Assembly (NCBI RefSeq): GCF_001425685.1
Contig: NZ_LMCY01000029.1
Location: forward strand, 5,112-57,973
Length of the DNA stretch: 52,862 nucleotides
From: Massilia sp. Root335
GTDB taxonomy: Bacteria > Pseudomonadota > Gammaproteobacteria > Burkholderiales > Burkholderiaceae_D
Reading direction: 5' to 3'
The notes beneath the pieces are model-generated. The model ran no database searches. It was not told where the DNA came from and saw only the letters and a list, made by a program, of their open reading frames with translations. This document shows positions 16,932-25,659 of the stretch, in pieces. The position numbers and the translations under genes were made by a program. Every line of letters starts with the position of its first letter. Position 1 is the first letter of the stretch.

Positions 16932-18620
16932 ATGATCGTTTCCCGTCCACTGGCCCTGGCCGTCGCGTTGCTGGTGTCCGGCTGCGCCGGCACGCCGTCC
17001 GGGCCGGCCGCCGGAACGCCGCACCGCCCCATCGAGATCAACCTCGTCGCGCTGAACGACTTCCACGGCAATCTCGAACCCAGCAAGTACACGTACACGC
17101 CGCCGGGTTCGACGCAACCGCGCACCATCCAGGCCGGCGGCATCGACGTGCTGAAAGGCGCGCTGGACGCGTTCCGCAAGGACGACCCGGACCTGCTGTT
17201 CGTCGCGGCCGGTGATCTCGTGGGCGCGAGTCCGGCCGTGTCGTCGATGTTCGCGGACGAGCCGAGCATCGTGGCGATGAACCGCATGGGCCTCGTCGCC
17301 AGCTCGCTCGGCAACCACGAATTCGACCAGGGACCGAAGGAACTCCTGCGCCAGCAGCACGGCGGCTGCGATTCGCCGCGGCCGGCCAAGGCCTGCCGGC
17401 TGTCGCCCGACTTCAAGGGCGCCGGTTTTACTTACCTCGCCGCCAACGTCGTCGACGCGCAGACGGGCAAGACCCTCGTGCCGGGCTGGCGCATCGTCGA
17501 CGTCAAGGGCGTCAAGGTCGGCCTGATCGGCGCGGTGCTGCACGATCTCGCCTCCGTCACGGTCGCCTCGTCGATCAAGGGCCTGGCCGTCAACGACGAA
17601 GCGGCGTCCATCAACGCCGCGCTGCCCGCGATGCGGGCGCAGGGCGCCCAGGTGTTCGTCGTGCTGATCCACGAAGGCGGTTTCGCCGACCAGCCGTACA
17701 ACAAGGCCGATTGCGACACCTTGCACGGTCCCATCGTCGCCATCACCAGGAAGCTCGACCCGGCCATCCGCCTCGTGATCAGTGGCCATTCGCACACGGG
17801 TTATCTGTGCAAGGTGGACGGGAAGGTCGTCACGCAGGCCGACGCCTACGGCCACCTGCTGTCGCGCATCCGCCTGCGCCTCGACCCGGCCAGCAAGGCC
17901 GTCGAGGACATCCAGGTGCGCAACGTGGTGATGGCGCCGGGTGCGTTCAAGCCCGATCCCGGCCTGGCCGCCTACCTGGCCGACGTGCGCGCGCAGAGCC
18001 GTGCGGTGCTGGGCAAGCCGGTGGCGCGCATCGCGGCGTCGGTCTCGCGGCACGAGGCGCCGTCGGGCGAATCGGCATTGGGGGACGTGATCGCCGACGC
18101 GGCCGTCGCCGCCACGCGCGACCAGGGCGTGCAGATCGGCTTCATGAACCCCGGCGGCATCCGCAAGGACCTGGAAGCGGGCGAGGGCGGCGTCGTGACG
18201 TTCGGCCAGGCGCAGGCCGTGCTCCCGTTCGGGAACACGCTCGTCGTGATGGACCTCACCGGCGCCCAGCTGCGCCGCGTGCTCGAACAGCAGTGGGACC
18301 GGCCGGCGGCGTCCGGGCCGTCGATCCTGGCCGTGTCGGGCAGCCTGGCGTATGACTGGGACGGCACGCAGCCGCCCGGGCGCCGCGTGGCGGGCGTGAA
18401 GGTCGATGGCGCGCCGCTCGACGACGGCAAGACCTATCGCGTGGTGGCGAATAACTTCCTGGCCGAGGGCGGCGACAACATCCCGATGTTCGCCAGGGGC
18501 ACGCGCCGCGTCGAGACGGGCCTGCGCGACCTCGACAGCCTGATCGCGTATTTGCAGAAGCATCCGGAGCTGGGGGCGACGAGCCTGGCAGCACCGCAGC
18601 GCATCCACAAGGTGCGCTAA
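16932..18620 (+). CDS. 5'-nucleotidase / metallophosphatase lipoprotein
   Basis: This 562-residue enzyme should remove 5'-phosphate from nucleotides at the cell envelope. The start at 16932 gives a lipoprotein signal ending in the lipobox LVSGC; an upstream ATG at 16899 would spoil the signal. The metallophosphatase domain shows LNDFHGNLEP, AAGDLVGASP, SLGNHEFDQG and ISGHSHTGYL, the di-metal motifs of the UshA/5'-nucleotidase family. The C-terminal 5_nucleotid_C domain (about 345-530) begins near ARIAASVSRHEAPSGESALG and holds the nucleotide-binding part. The S1/P1 nuclease gene follows after 31 bp, so nuclease and phosphatase are probably made together. Confidence 0.93.
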   Translation: MIVSRPLALAVALLVSGCAGTPSGPAAGTPHRPIEINLVALNDFHGNLEPSKYTYTPPGSTQPRTIQAGGIDVLKGALDAFRKDDPDLLFVAAGDLVGASPAVSSMFADEPSIVAMNRMGLVASSLGNHEFDQGPKELLRQQHGGCDSPRPAKACRLSPDFKGAGFTYLAANVVDAQTGKTLVPGWRIVDVKGVKVGLIGAVLHDLASVTVASSIKGLAVNDEAASINAALPAMRAQGAQVFVVLIHEGGFADQPYNKADCDTLHGPIVAITRKLDPAIRLVISGHSHTGYLCKVDGKVVTQADAYGHLLSRIRLRLDPASKAVEDIQVRNVVMAPGAFKPDPGLAAYLADVRAQSRAVLGKPVARIAASVSRHEAPSGESALGDVIADAAVAATRDQGVQIGFMNPGGIRKDLEAGEGGVVTFGQAQAVLPFGNTLVVMDLTGAQLRRVLEQQWDRPAASGPSILAVSGSLAYDWDGTQPPGRRVAGVKVDGAPLDDGKTYRVVANNFLAEGGDNIPMFARGTRRVETGLRDLDSLIAYLQKHPELGATSLAAPQRIHKVR

Positions 18621-18651
18621 CGATATAAACAGTATGAACGAGAGATCCTCA

Positions 18652-19704
18652 ATGAATAAAATCGCATGCATCGTGGCGCTGGCCGGCGCCTTCGTGTCGC
18701 TGGACGCGGCCGCGTGGGGCACGGACGGCCACCGCGCCGTCGGCGCCATCGCCGACAAGCTGATCAAGGGCACGCACGCGGAGGCCGAGGTGCAGGCGCT
18801 GCTGCTGCCGGGCGAATCGCTGGCGGCCGTCTCCACCTGGCCCGACTGCGTGAAGGGCAACTGGTGCGGTCCGCAGACGCCGGAAATGATCGAGTACGTG
18901 AACGCCAACCCGAAGCACAGCGAGTACCACTACACCGACGTGCCGTTCCAGCTCGACCACTACCACGACGGCGCCGCCGGCACGGCCGACGACGACATCG
19001 TGCAGACCCTGAAGGAAGCGATCGCCGTCCTGCAGGGCAAGGACACCCCGGCCACCAACCCGCACAAATTCACGAAGCGCCAGGCGCTGATCCTCGTCAC
19101 CCACCTGGCCGGCGACATCGTCCAGCCCCTGCACGTGGGCGCCGCCTTCGTCGACAAGGACGGGCGCTTCGTCGTGCCGAAGACGAAGGCCGAGATCGAC
19201 GAGACCGTCGTCTTCGATTCGCGCGGCGGCAACAACTTCCTGATGGACGACGCGAAGATCGAGCAGATGTCCGCCAACCTGATCCCGCCGGGCGAGCCGA
19301 AGCCCGTCAAGCCGGGCGTGCCGAAGGCGCTGACGAAGCCGTTCCACTCGTACTGGGACAGCACGACGGTCGACTACGCGTTCCGCCGCATCCGCACGAA
19401 GACGCCGGAGCAGTTCGCCCAGGCCGTCATCGACGGCAAGCCGACCGTCGCGCACAACACGGGCGACCCGGTGACGTGGCCGTACCAATGGGCGGACGAT
19501 ACGCTGGCCGTGTCGAAGGTGGCGTTCGCCGGCGTCACCGCGGGAAAAATCGTGCCGCAGGTGGGCAAGAAGGGCGAGACCTATTACACGTGGACGCTGG
19601 AAGTGCCGAACGATTACCCCGTGCCCAGTTCGGCGCTCGCGAAGACGCAGATGATCAAAGGCGGCTACAACCTGGCCGAATTGTTGAAGGCGATCTGGCC
19701 GTAA
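18652..19704 (+). CDS. S1/P1 family nuclease, secreted
   Basis: The 350-residue secreted nuclease cleaves single-stranded DNA and RNA to 5'-nucleotides in characterised members. The start at 18652 gives a signal peptide that ends ...DAAA before WGTDGHRAVG. Removal leaves Trp as the new N-terminus, the residue whose amino group binds zinc in P1 and S1 nucleases. Further zinc-ligand motifs are HYTDVPF, THLAGDIVQPLHVG and a late His region. The N-terminal Met at 18634 would add six residues before the signal and is less likely. It follows the 5'-nucleotidase gene and precedes a strong terminator. The products 5'-NMP/dNMP are exactly the substrate of that neighbour. Confidence 0.94.
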   Translation: MNKIACIVALAGAFVSLDAAAWGTDGHRAVGAIADKLIKGTHAEAEVQALLLPGESLAAVSTWPDCVKGNWCGPQTPEMIEYVNANPKHSEYHYTDVPFQLDHYHDGAAGTADDDIVQTLKEAIAVLQGKDTPATNPHKFTKRQALILVTHLAGDIVQPLHVGAAFVDKDGRFVVPKTKAEIDETVVFDSRGGNNFLMDDAKIEQMSANLIPPGEPKPVKPGVPKALTKPFHSYWDSTTVDYAFRRIRTKTPEQFAQAVIDGKPTVAHNTGDPVTWPYQWADDTLAVSKVAFAGVTAGKIVPQVGKKGETYYTWTLEVPNDYPVPSSALAKTQMIKGGYNLAELLKAIWP

Positions 19705-19725
19705 CCCCGGCGCCATCCCTTCGCG

Positions 19726-19762
19726 AACCGCCGCGTGCTCATGAGGCCGCGGCGGTTTTTTT
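19726..19762 (+). terminator. Rho-independent terminator after the S1/P1 nuclease gene
   Basis: The stem AACCGCCGCG / CGCGGCGGTT closes a 12-base loop and is followed by a run of T. It begins 22 bp after the stop. Confidence 0.88.
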
Positions 19763-19831
19763 CATGGCGCCGCGCGCCGCGCGGGGGCCGCTGCCGTTAG
19801 AATCTGCCGCAACTCATTCCGGACCACTCCC

Positions 19832-20656
19832 ATGCTTCGTCTCGCTTTGCCTTTACCCTTGCTCCTCGCGCTGCCGGCGCTGGCTGCCGAACCCGATGCC
19901 CGCAACCTGCCCCTGTGGGAAGCGGGCGTGGGCGCGGCCGCGTTCAGCACGCCCGCGTATCCGGGCGCGTCCGACCGCAGCAACCGCTTCGTCGCGTTGC
20001 CGTTTCTCCTGTACCGCGGCAAGGTCCTGCGCGCGGACCAGGGCGGCGTCGGCGCGCGCCTGCTGGACACGGACAAGGTCGAATTCGACGTCGGCTTCGC
20101 CGCCGCGCTGCCCGCGCATTCGAAGGACGTGGCGGCACGGCGCGGCATGCCCGACCTCGGCACGCTCGTCGAATTCGGCCCGCGCGTGAAATACAAATTC
20201 GCCGACCTGGGCGAGGCGGGGCGGTTGCGCTTCGAGCTGCCGCTGCGCGCCGTCATCGAAGGGCGCGGGGGCTTGCGCCGCCAGGGCTGGACGACCGAGC
20301 CGCGCTTCGTGTGGGAACGGCGCGGCGATGCGGGTCGCTGGACGGTGGAAGCGCAGCTGGGCGCCCTGTTCGGCGATGCGCGCATCCACCGTTATTTCTA
20401 CGACGTCGCGCCGCAGTATGCGACGGCGGACCGGCCGGCGTACCGGGCCGACGGCGGGTTGATGCTCGTGCGGACGGGCGTGTTCGGCACGGTTCGGATC
20501 GATCCGGACGTGCGCGTGTTCGGGTTCGTGCGGCTGGACAGCTATGCGGGGAATGCGAACAAGGACAGTCCGTTGTTCGAGAAGACGAGCGGGGCGTCGG
20601 TGGGCGTGGGGTTTGCGTGGACGTTGGCGAGGTCGAGTCGCCGCGCGAACGAATGA
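19832..20656 (+). CDS. MipA/OmpV family outer-membrane protein
   Basis: The 274-residue protein has a signal peptide (MLRLALPLPLLLALPALA, cleaved before AEPD). The mature barrel begins WEAGVGAAAFSTPAYPGASD, with SNRFVALPFLLYRG following, as in the MipA/OmpV family. MipA of E. coli is a scaffold for murein enzymes; OmpV-like members have varied roles. The end is a beta-strand (ASVGVGFAWTLARS) followed by a short tail. It has its own upstream region after the terminator at 19726 and is convergent with the ABC transporter operon. A link to nucleic acid use is positional only. Confidence 0.9.
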   Translation: MLRLALPLPLLLALPALAAEPDARNLPLWEAGVGAAAFSTPAYPGASDRSNRFVALPFLLYRGKVLRADQGGVGARLLDTDKVEFDVGFAAALPAHSKDVAARRGMPDLGTLVEFGPRVKYKFADLGEAGRLRFELPLRAVIEGRGGLRRQGWTTEPRFVWERRGDAGRWTVEAQLGALFGDARIHRYFYDVAPQYATADRPAYRADGGLMLVRTGVFGTVRIDPDVRVFGFVRLDSYAGNANKDSPLFEKTSGASVGVGFAWTLARSSRRANE

Positions 20657-20665
20657 CCTCGTTGG

Positions 20666-20750
20666 GTGGGCACCCTGTGCCCACGCGGATGTCTGGATTA
20701 CACGAACGTTACGCGCGGGCTCGTTTCATTTGAGGCCCCCGGCCTCAAAT
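20666..20750. terminator. Two strong hairpins between convergent genes
   Basis: GTGGGCAC-cct-GTGCCCAC (20666-20684) and ATTTGAGGCC-ccc-GGCCTCAAAT (20728-20750) are perfect stems lying between the convergent mipA-like and permease genes. Neither is followed by a long T run in the + direction, although the second ends in A/T pairs on both sides. They probably act as bidirectional terminators or transcript ends. Confidence 0.55.
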
Positions 20751-20776
20751 GCCCGCCCCACGCCTGCCGATACGAT

Positions 20777-21742
20777 TTAGCGCGATTTCACGAACGGCTT
20801 GCCGATCGCCTTCGGCGCGACCGACTTGGCCATCAGGCCAGCCAGCACGACCACGGTGACGATGTACGGAATCGCCTGGATCAACGACCCCGGCAAGCGG
20901 CCGACGACGGGAATGTCGACGCCTTCGAGCTGGATCTGGATCGCGCCGAACAGGCCGAACATCAGGCACCCGAGCACCGTGTGCAGCGGGCGCCAGTTGC
21001 CGAAGACGAGCGCCGTCAGCGCCAGGTAGCCGGCGCCGGCCGACATGTCGCGCAGGAAGAAGCCGCTCTGGACCAGCGTCAGGTACGCGCCCGAGAAGGA
21101 GCACAGCACGCCCGCCACGAACATGGCGAGGTAGCGCGTGCGTTCGACCGAGACGCCGGCCGCATCGGCCGCGTGCGGGTTCTCGCCGCAGGCGCGCAGG
21201 CGCAGGCCGAAGCGGCTGTGGTACACGACCCAGTGCACGACCGGCAGCAGCAGGAACGCGACGTACACGAGCACCGACTGCCCGCCGATCAGGTGGCCGT
21301 ACAGCCAGCCGATGACGGGGACGTGCTCCAGGGCCGCCGTGCCGGGCAGGGTCACGTCGAGCAGGCGCGCGTTGCGCAGGTCGGGCGTGCGGCCGCCCTG
21401 CTGGAAGAAGAACTGCGCGAGCACGAACGTCAGGCCGCTCATGGCGATGTTGATCGCGATGCCGCACACGAGCTGGTTGCCCTTCTGCGTGATCGACACG
21501 AATGCCTGCACCATCGCGAGGGCGACGGACACGCCCATGCCGGCGAGGATGCCGTACCACGGATTCTGCGTGACGTAGGCGACGGCGGCCGACGCGAACG
21601 CCGACGCGAGGATCTTGCCTTCGAGGCCGATGTCGACGACGCCCGAGCGCTCGGCGAACAGGCCGGCCAGCGCGGCGAACATCAGCACGGGCGCGTTGCG
21701 GACCGTGGAGACGATGATGCTGGCGATGTGGAAGTCTTCCAT
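20777..21742 (-). CDS. Nucleoside ABC transporter permease (NupQ-type)
   Basis: The 321-residue, strongly hydrophobic protein has about 8-10 membrane segments and belongs to the BPD_transp_2 family. Typical segments are NAPVLMFAALAGLFAERSGV, DIGLEGKILASAFASA and GINI/AINIAMSG-like parts before the later helices. In BMP-type systems this is the second of two permeases (NupQ/YufQ; TP0322-like role). Its ATG directly abuts the stop codon of the preceding permease gene, so they are translated together. It is the last gene of the transporter operon. Confidence 0.93.
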   Translation of the reverse strand: MEDFHIASIIVSTVRNAPVLMFAALAGLFAERSGVVDIGLEGKILASAFASAAVAYVTQNPWYGILAGMGVSVALAMVQAFVSITQKGNQLVCGIAINIAMSGLTFVLAQFFFQQGGRTPDLRNARLLDVTLPGTAALEHVPVIGWLYGHLIGGQSVLVYVAFLLLPVVHWVVYHSRFGLRLRACGENPHAADAAGVSVERTRYLAMFVAGVLCSFSGAYLTLVQSGFFLRDMSAGAGYLALTALVFGNWRPLHTVLGCLMFGLFGAIQIQLEGVDIPVVGRLPGSLIQAIPYIVTVVVLAGLMAKSVAPKAIGKPFVKSR

Positions 21743-22837
21743 TCAAGCCCCCTTGTCGGTACGGGTCAGGTTGATCAGTTTCAGGATGGCCGGGGCGTAG
21801 AAATTCTCCATCGCGCCGCAGAACAGGATGATCAGGCCCTGGATGAAGATGAACGTCTCCTGCGGGATGTTCGGCTTTTCCAGCGACAGGTCGAAGCCGC
21901 CCTGGATCAGCGCGCCGAACAGCACGGACGACAGGAAGATGCCGACCGGATGCTGGCGGCCCATCAGCGCGATGGCGATGCCCACGAAGCCGGCGCCGGC
22001 GGGGAAGTTCAGGCTCAGGTAGTGCGTGGAACCCATCACGGAGTTGACGGCGCCGAGGCCGGCGAGGGCGCCCGACACGAGCATCGTGACGATGATCGTG
22101 CGGCTGATTTTCACCCCCGCGTAATGCGCCGCGTTGGCGTTCAGGCCCGTCGCGCGCAGCTGGTAGCCCCAGCCCGAACGCCACACCATCACGCCGTAGA
22201 TCACGAGCGCCAGGATCGCGAGGAGGAAGCTGATGTTCAGCGGCGTGTCGCCCAGCACCGGCAGGAGCTTGTTCAGCAGGGGCAGGGCGGCGCTGTCGGC
22301 GAACACGCGCGAGGCCGGGTTCTGCTGGCCGTCCGGGATCAGGTACTTGACGATCACGAAGTTCATCAGGCTCGCGGCGATGAAGTTGAACATGATCGTC
22401 GTGACGACCACGTGGCTGCCGCGCTTCGCCTGCAGGTAGCCCGGGATGAAGGCCCACAGGGCGCCGAAGACGGCGGCGCCAATCATCGCGATCGGGATCA
22501 TCAGCCAGCCGGGCAGGTGGCCGTCGAGCGCCAGCACGGCCCAGGTCAGGCCCAGGCCGCCGACGTACATCTGGCCTTCGGCGCCGATGTTGAAGAGACC
22601 CGCCTGCATCGCGATCGACACGGCGAGGCCCGCGAAGATGAAGGTGCTCGCGTAGAACAGCGTGTACGCGAGGCCTTCCGGATCGAGGATGGCGCTGTCG
22701 ACGAGGATGCCCAGCGATGCCGACGGGCTCTCGCCCAGCAGGTGGATCACGAGCGCCGCCACGAGCAGCGCCGACATCAGGTTCAGGACGGGCAGGACGA
22801 AACCCGTGGCCCAGCGTGGGAGTTCGGTCTTTTTCAT
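21743..22837 (-). CDS. Nucleoside ABC transporter permease (NupP-type)
   Basis: This 364-residue first permease of the BMP-type nucleoside importer has the family segments GLFNIGAEGQMYVGGLGLTW, FNFIAASLMNF and ATGLNANAAHYAGVKISRT. The start was set at MKKTELPRW (22837), 2 bp after the stop of the ATPase gene; an upstream start would overlap the ATPase gene by over 90 bp with a low-complexity His/Arg extension. Pairs of unequal permeases of this kind are the rule in NupNOPQ/PnrABCDE-type importers. It moves purine and possibly pyrimidine nucleosides from the periplasm to the cytoplasm. Confidence 0.93.
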   Translation of the reverse strand: MKKTELPRWATGFVLPVLNLMSALLVAALVIHLLGESPSASLGILVDSAILDPEGLAYTLFYASTFIFAGLAVSIAMQAGLFNIGAEGQMYVGGLGLTWAVLALDGHLPGWLMIPIAMIGAAVFGALWAFIPGYLQAKRGSHVVVTTIMFNFIAASLMNFVIVKYLIPDGQQNPASRVFADSAALPLLNKLLPVLGDTPLNISFLLAILALVIYGVMVWRSGWGYQLRATGLNANAAHYAGVKISRTIIVTMLVSGALAGLGAVNSVMGSTHYLSLNFPAGAGFVGIAIALMGRQHPVGIFLSSVLFGALIQGGFDLSLEKPNIPQETFIFIQGLIILFCGAMENFYAPAILKLINLTRTDKGA

Positions 22838-22839
22838 AG

Positions 22840-24369
22840 TCAGGACTTGTGCATGCCGCCCATCAGCAGGCCGATGCGGGTGGTGTCGAATTCGTCGATG
22901 GGGAGGATGCCGGCGATGCGGCCGCCGCACATCACGATGATGCGGTCGGCGAGCGCGCGCACCTCTTCCAGTTCCACCGACGACAGCAGGATCGCCACGC
23001 CTTCGTCGCGCAGGCGCAAGAGCTGCGTGTGGATGCTTTCGATGGTGCCGATGTCGACGCCGCGCGTCGGCTGGCCGACCAGCATCAGCTTCGGCTTCGC
23101 GGCCACTTCGCGCGCGATCACGACCTTTTGCTGGTTGCCGCCCGACAGAAGGCCGATGCGCAGGTCCGGATTGTTCGGCCGCACGTCGAACGCCGTCATC
23201 AGGTGCGCGCAGCGCTGCGCGATTTTTTTATGGTCGAACAGGCCCCAGCGGTTTTTCACGTCGTCCTGGTAGCCGAACACCGTGTTCTGCATGACGGAGA
23301 AATCCTTGATCACCCCGTCGCGCAGGCGGTCTTCCGGCACGTGGCCGATGCCGAGCGCGCGGAACGTCGCCGGAAGGCCGTCCGCGTTCGTGCGGCCGCC
23401 GTACGGCAGCTCGCGGCCGAGGAAGTCGACGCGGCCGGCGGTGGGCAGGCGCATGCCGGAAAGGATCTCCAGCAGCTCGCTCTGGCCATTGCCCGACACG
23501 CCCGCGATGGCGACGACCTCGCCCGCGCGCAGCGTAAAATCGATGTCGGACAGCAGGGCGACGCCGTTCGCGTCCTTCAGCTGCAGGTTCGCCACCTTCA
23601 GCACTTCGGCGCCCGGATTGAACGGCGCGCGCGGCAGCTCGCTCTGGATCGGGCGGCCGACCATCATGTTCGCCAGCTGCTCCTTCGACGTCTCCGCCGT
23701 CTTCACCGCGCCGACGACGCGGCCCGCGCGCATCACCGTCACCTCGTCCGTGATCTCCATGATCTCCTGCAGCTTGTGGGTGATCAGGATGATGGTCTTG
23801 CCCTGGTCCTTGAACAGCCGCAGGATCTCGAACAGCGACGCCGTCTCCTGCGCGGTCAGCACCGCGGTGGGTTCGTCGAGGATCAGGATGTCGGCGCTGC
23901 GGTAGATCTGCTTGAGGATTTCCACGCGCTGTTGCGCGCCGACGGACAGGTCGTGGACCGTCGCGAGCGGATCGACGTCGAGGCGGTAGCGGTCGCAGAT
24001 CTCGCGCAGCTTCGCTTCCACGGCGCCGCGCCTGGCGGCCAGCTTGAAGCCGCCTTCATTGCCCAGCATGACGTTGTCGAGGACGGTCATGTTCTCGACG
24101 AGCATGAAGTGCTGGTGCACCATGCCGATGCCGAGCGCGATCGCCTCATGGCTCGTGCGGATGTCGCGCGCCTGGCCGTCGACCAGGACCTGGCCGCTGT
24201 CGGCATTGTAGTAGCCGTACAGGATGCTCATCAGGGTCGACTTGCCGGCGCCGTTTTCTCCGATCACGCCGTGGATCGAGCCCTTGGCGATCGAGAAGCT
24301 GACGTCGGCATTCGCCTGCACCGCCCCGAAGGCTTTGCTAATGTTGCGAAATTCTACGGCTGACTGCAT
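22840..24369 (-). CDS. Nucleoside ABC transporter ATP-binding protein (NupO-type, two NBDs)
   Basis: The 509-residue protein has two fused nucleotide-binding domains. The first has Walker A GENGAGKST, the signature LSVGAQQRVEILK and Walker B ILILDEPTAVLT. The second has a degenerate Walker A (GVSGNGQSE), the signature LSGGNQQKVVIARE and LMLVGQPTRGVD, where Gln stands at the usual Glu, as is normal for the second half of this family. This matches RbsA/NupO-type ATPases. It would energise import by the two permeases encoded 2 bp downstream. A terminator-like hairpin lies between it and the binding-protein gene upstream, so it is probably expressed at a lower level than the latter. Confidence 0.95.
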   Translation of the reverse strand: MQSAVEFRNISKAFGAVQANADVSFSIAKGSIHGVIGENGAGKSTLMSILYGYYNADSGQVLVDGQARDIRTSHEAIALGIGMVHQHFMLVENMTVLDNVMLGNEGGFKLAARRGAVEAKLREICDRYRLDVDPLATVHDLSVGAQQRVEILKQIYRSADILILDEPTAVLTAQETASLFEILRLFKDQGKTIILITHKLQEIMEITDEVTVMRAGRVVGAVKTAETSKEQLANMMVGRPIQSELPRAPFNPGAEVLKVANLQLKDANGVALLSDIDFTLRAGEVVAIAGVSGNGQSELLEILSGMRLPTAGRVDFLGRELPYGGRTNADGLPATFRALGIGHVPEDRLRDGVIKDFSVMQNTVFGYQDDVKNRWGLFDHKKIAQRCAHLMTAFDVRPNNPDLRIGLLSGGNQQKVVIAREVAAKPKLMLVGQPTRGVDIGTIESIHTQLLRLRDEGVAILLSSVELEEVRALADRIIVMCGGRIAGILPIDEFDTTRIGLLMGGMHKS

Positions 24370-24415
24370 AGCGGTCCGTTTTCGGTAGACAGAGTAAAAG
24401 GGAAGGCATTCATCT

Positions 24416-24454
24416 AAAAGCGCGCCGCGCCGGCTTCGAACCGGCGCGGCGCGC
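24416..24454 (-). terminator. Internal terminator between binding-protein and ATPase genes
   Basis: On the minus strand a perfect 14-bp stem (GCGCGCCGCGCCGG / CCGGCGCGGCGCGC) with a 7-base loop is followed by TTTT. It lies 25 bp after the BMP gene stop and 46 bp before the ATPase start, a place where partial termination would give an excess of binding protein. Confidence 0.8.
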
Positions 24455-24479
24455 TTTCATCTTCCAACAATTCGATACG

Positions 24480-25481
24480 TTACTGCGGGCAGGAACCGGC
24501 CGCGCGATAGTCGACCACCTTGACCTTGCCGGCGATGATGTCGGCCCGCGCAGCCATCACGCGTTTTTCGATTTCGGGGGTGACGACCATGCGGTTGTCC
24601 TTGTCGAGCACCCAGTCCACGCCGCCTTCCTTGAGGCCTTCGTACGTGATGCCGGACGTGAACTGGCCGTTGCGGGCTTTCATGAAGGCTTCGTAGGCGG
24701 CGTTGTCGACGCGCTTGACCATCGACGTCAGCATGGTGCCCGGGTACAGATAGTTCTGGTTCGAGTCGACGCCGATCGCCAGCTTGCCCTTTTCCTTGGC
24801 CATCTGCAGGGCGCCCATGCCGGACCCGCCGGCCACGGCGAACACGACGTCGGAACCGCGGTCGAACTGGGCGCGCGCCAGCTCGCCGCCCTTGGCCGGG
24901 TCGTTCCAGGCCGCGCTCGTCGTGCCGACCATGTTCTGCAGCACCTGGACCTTCGGATTGACCACTTTCGCGCCCTGCTCGTAGCCGCAGGCGAACGCGC
25001 GGATCAAGGGGATGTCCATGCCGCCGACGAAGCTGATCGTCTTGGTCTTCGAGGCCATGGCGGCGGCGACGCCGACGAGGTACGAGCCTTCCTGCTCCTT
25101 GAACAGCACGGAATTGACGTTCTTGCCCTGGGCATTGCCGTCGATGATGACGAAGTGCACGTTCGGGTATTCGGCCGCGATCTTTTGCACGGGCTGCGTC
25201 TGCGAAAAGCCGATCGAGACGATCAATTGCAGCTTCTTGCGGGCGAGGGCGCGCAGCACCTGCTCGGCCTGGGTATCGTAGTTCGCCTGGGCTTCAAACA
25301 CCTTGAGGCCGGTTTCCTTCATGAACCGCATCACGCCTTCGGAGGCGGACTGGTTGAAGGACTTGTCGAACTTGCCGCCGGCATCGTAGACGATCGCGAG
25401 CTTCGCGCCGGCCATGTCGGCACTGGCGCTGGCGCTGATGCACAGCGCCGCGATCGTCATACAAATATGCTTGAATTTCAT
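24480..25481 (-). CDS. BMP family nucleoside-binding periplasmic protein
   Basis: This 333-residue substrate-binding protein has a Sec signal (cleaved near SASASA/DMAG); the Cys in the signal is not in a good lipobox, so a soluble periplasmic form is likely. The family pattern is clear: AIVYDAGGKFDKSFNQSASEG, ANYDTQAEQVL, VHFVIIDGNAQGKNVNSVLF, GSYLVGVAAAM, FVGGMDIPLIRAF and GVDSNQNYLYPG. BMP/PnrA proteins bind purine nucleosides. The start at 25481 has AGGAG seven to eight bases upstream; a start at 25577 would add 32 unlike residues. It leads the transporter operon, and its AT-rich upstream region (25482-25659) should hold the promoter. Confidence 0.95.
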   Translation of the reverse strand: MKFKHICMTIAALCISASASADMAGAKLAIVYDAGGKFDKSFNQSASEGVMRFMKETGLKVFEAQANYDTQAEQVLRALARKKLQLIVSIGFSQTQPVQKIAAEYPNVHFVIIDGNAQGKNVNSVLFKEQEGSYLVGVAAAMASKTKTISFVGGMDIPLIRAFACGYEQGAKVVNPKVQVLQNMVGTTSAAWNDPAKGGELARAQFDRGSDVVFAVAGGSGMGALQMAKEKGKLAIGVDSNQNYLYPGTMLTSMVKRVDNAAYEAFMKARNGQFTSGITYEGLKEGGVDWVLDKDNRMVVTPEIEKRVMAARADIIAGKVKVVDYRAAGSCPQ

Positions 25482-25659
25482 CGATTTGGCTCCTGAATCC
25501 CGTATTGTACCGGCGCAACGGCTGTGCTGGGAGGGGGGATTTTCGGAACTATGCATCAGCCCGTTTATTCGTGGCAAATACGATTTTACTTAGTAATTTA
25601 TATGGCAAAAATATAAATGAGCGCGGGTCCAGTCGGTTTCTTGTAGAAAACCACGGGGC

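Noticed and set aside
13380..18908. An uninterrupted minus-strand frame of more than 1800 codons antisense to the TonB receptor, 5'-nucleotidase and part of the nuclease gene
   Set aside because: It is a by-product of GC-rich codon bias on the + strand. Its translation is Arg/Ala/Val/Asp-rich with no motif, while three well-recognised proteins are coded opposite.
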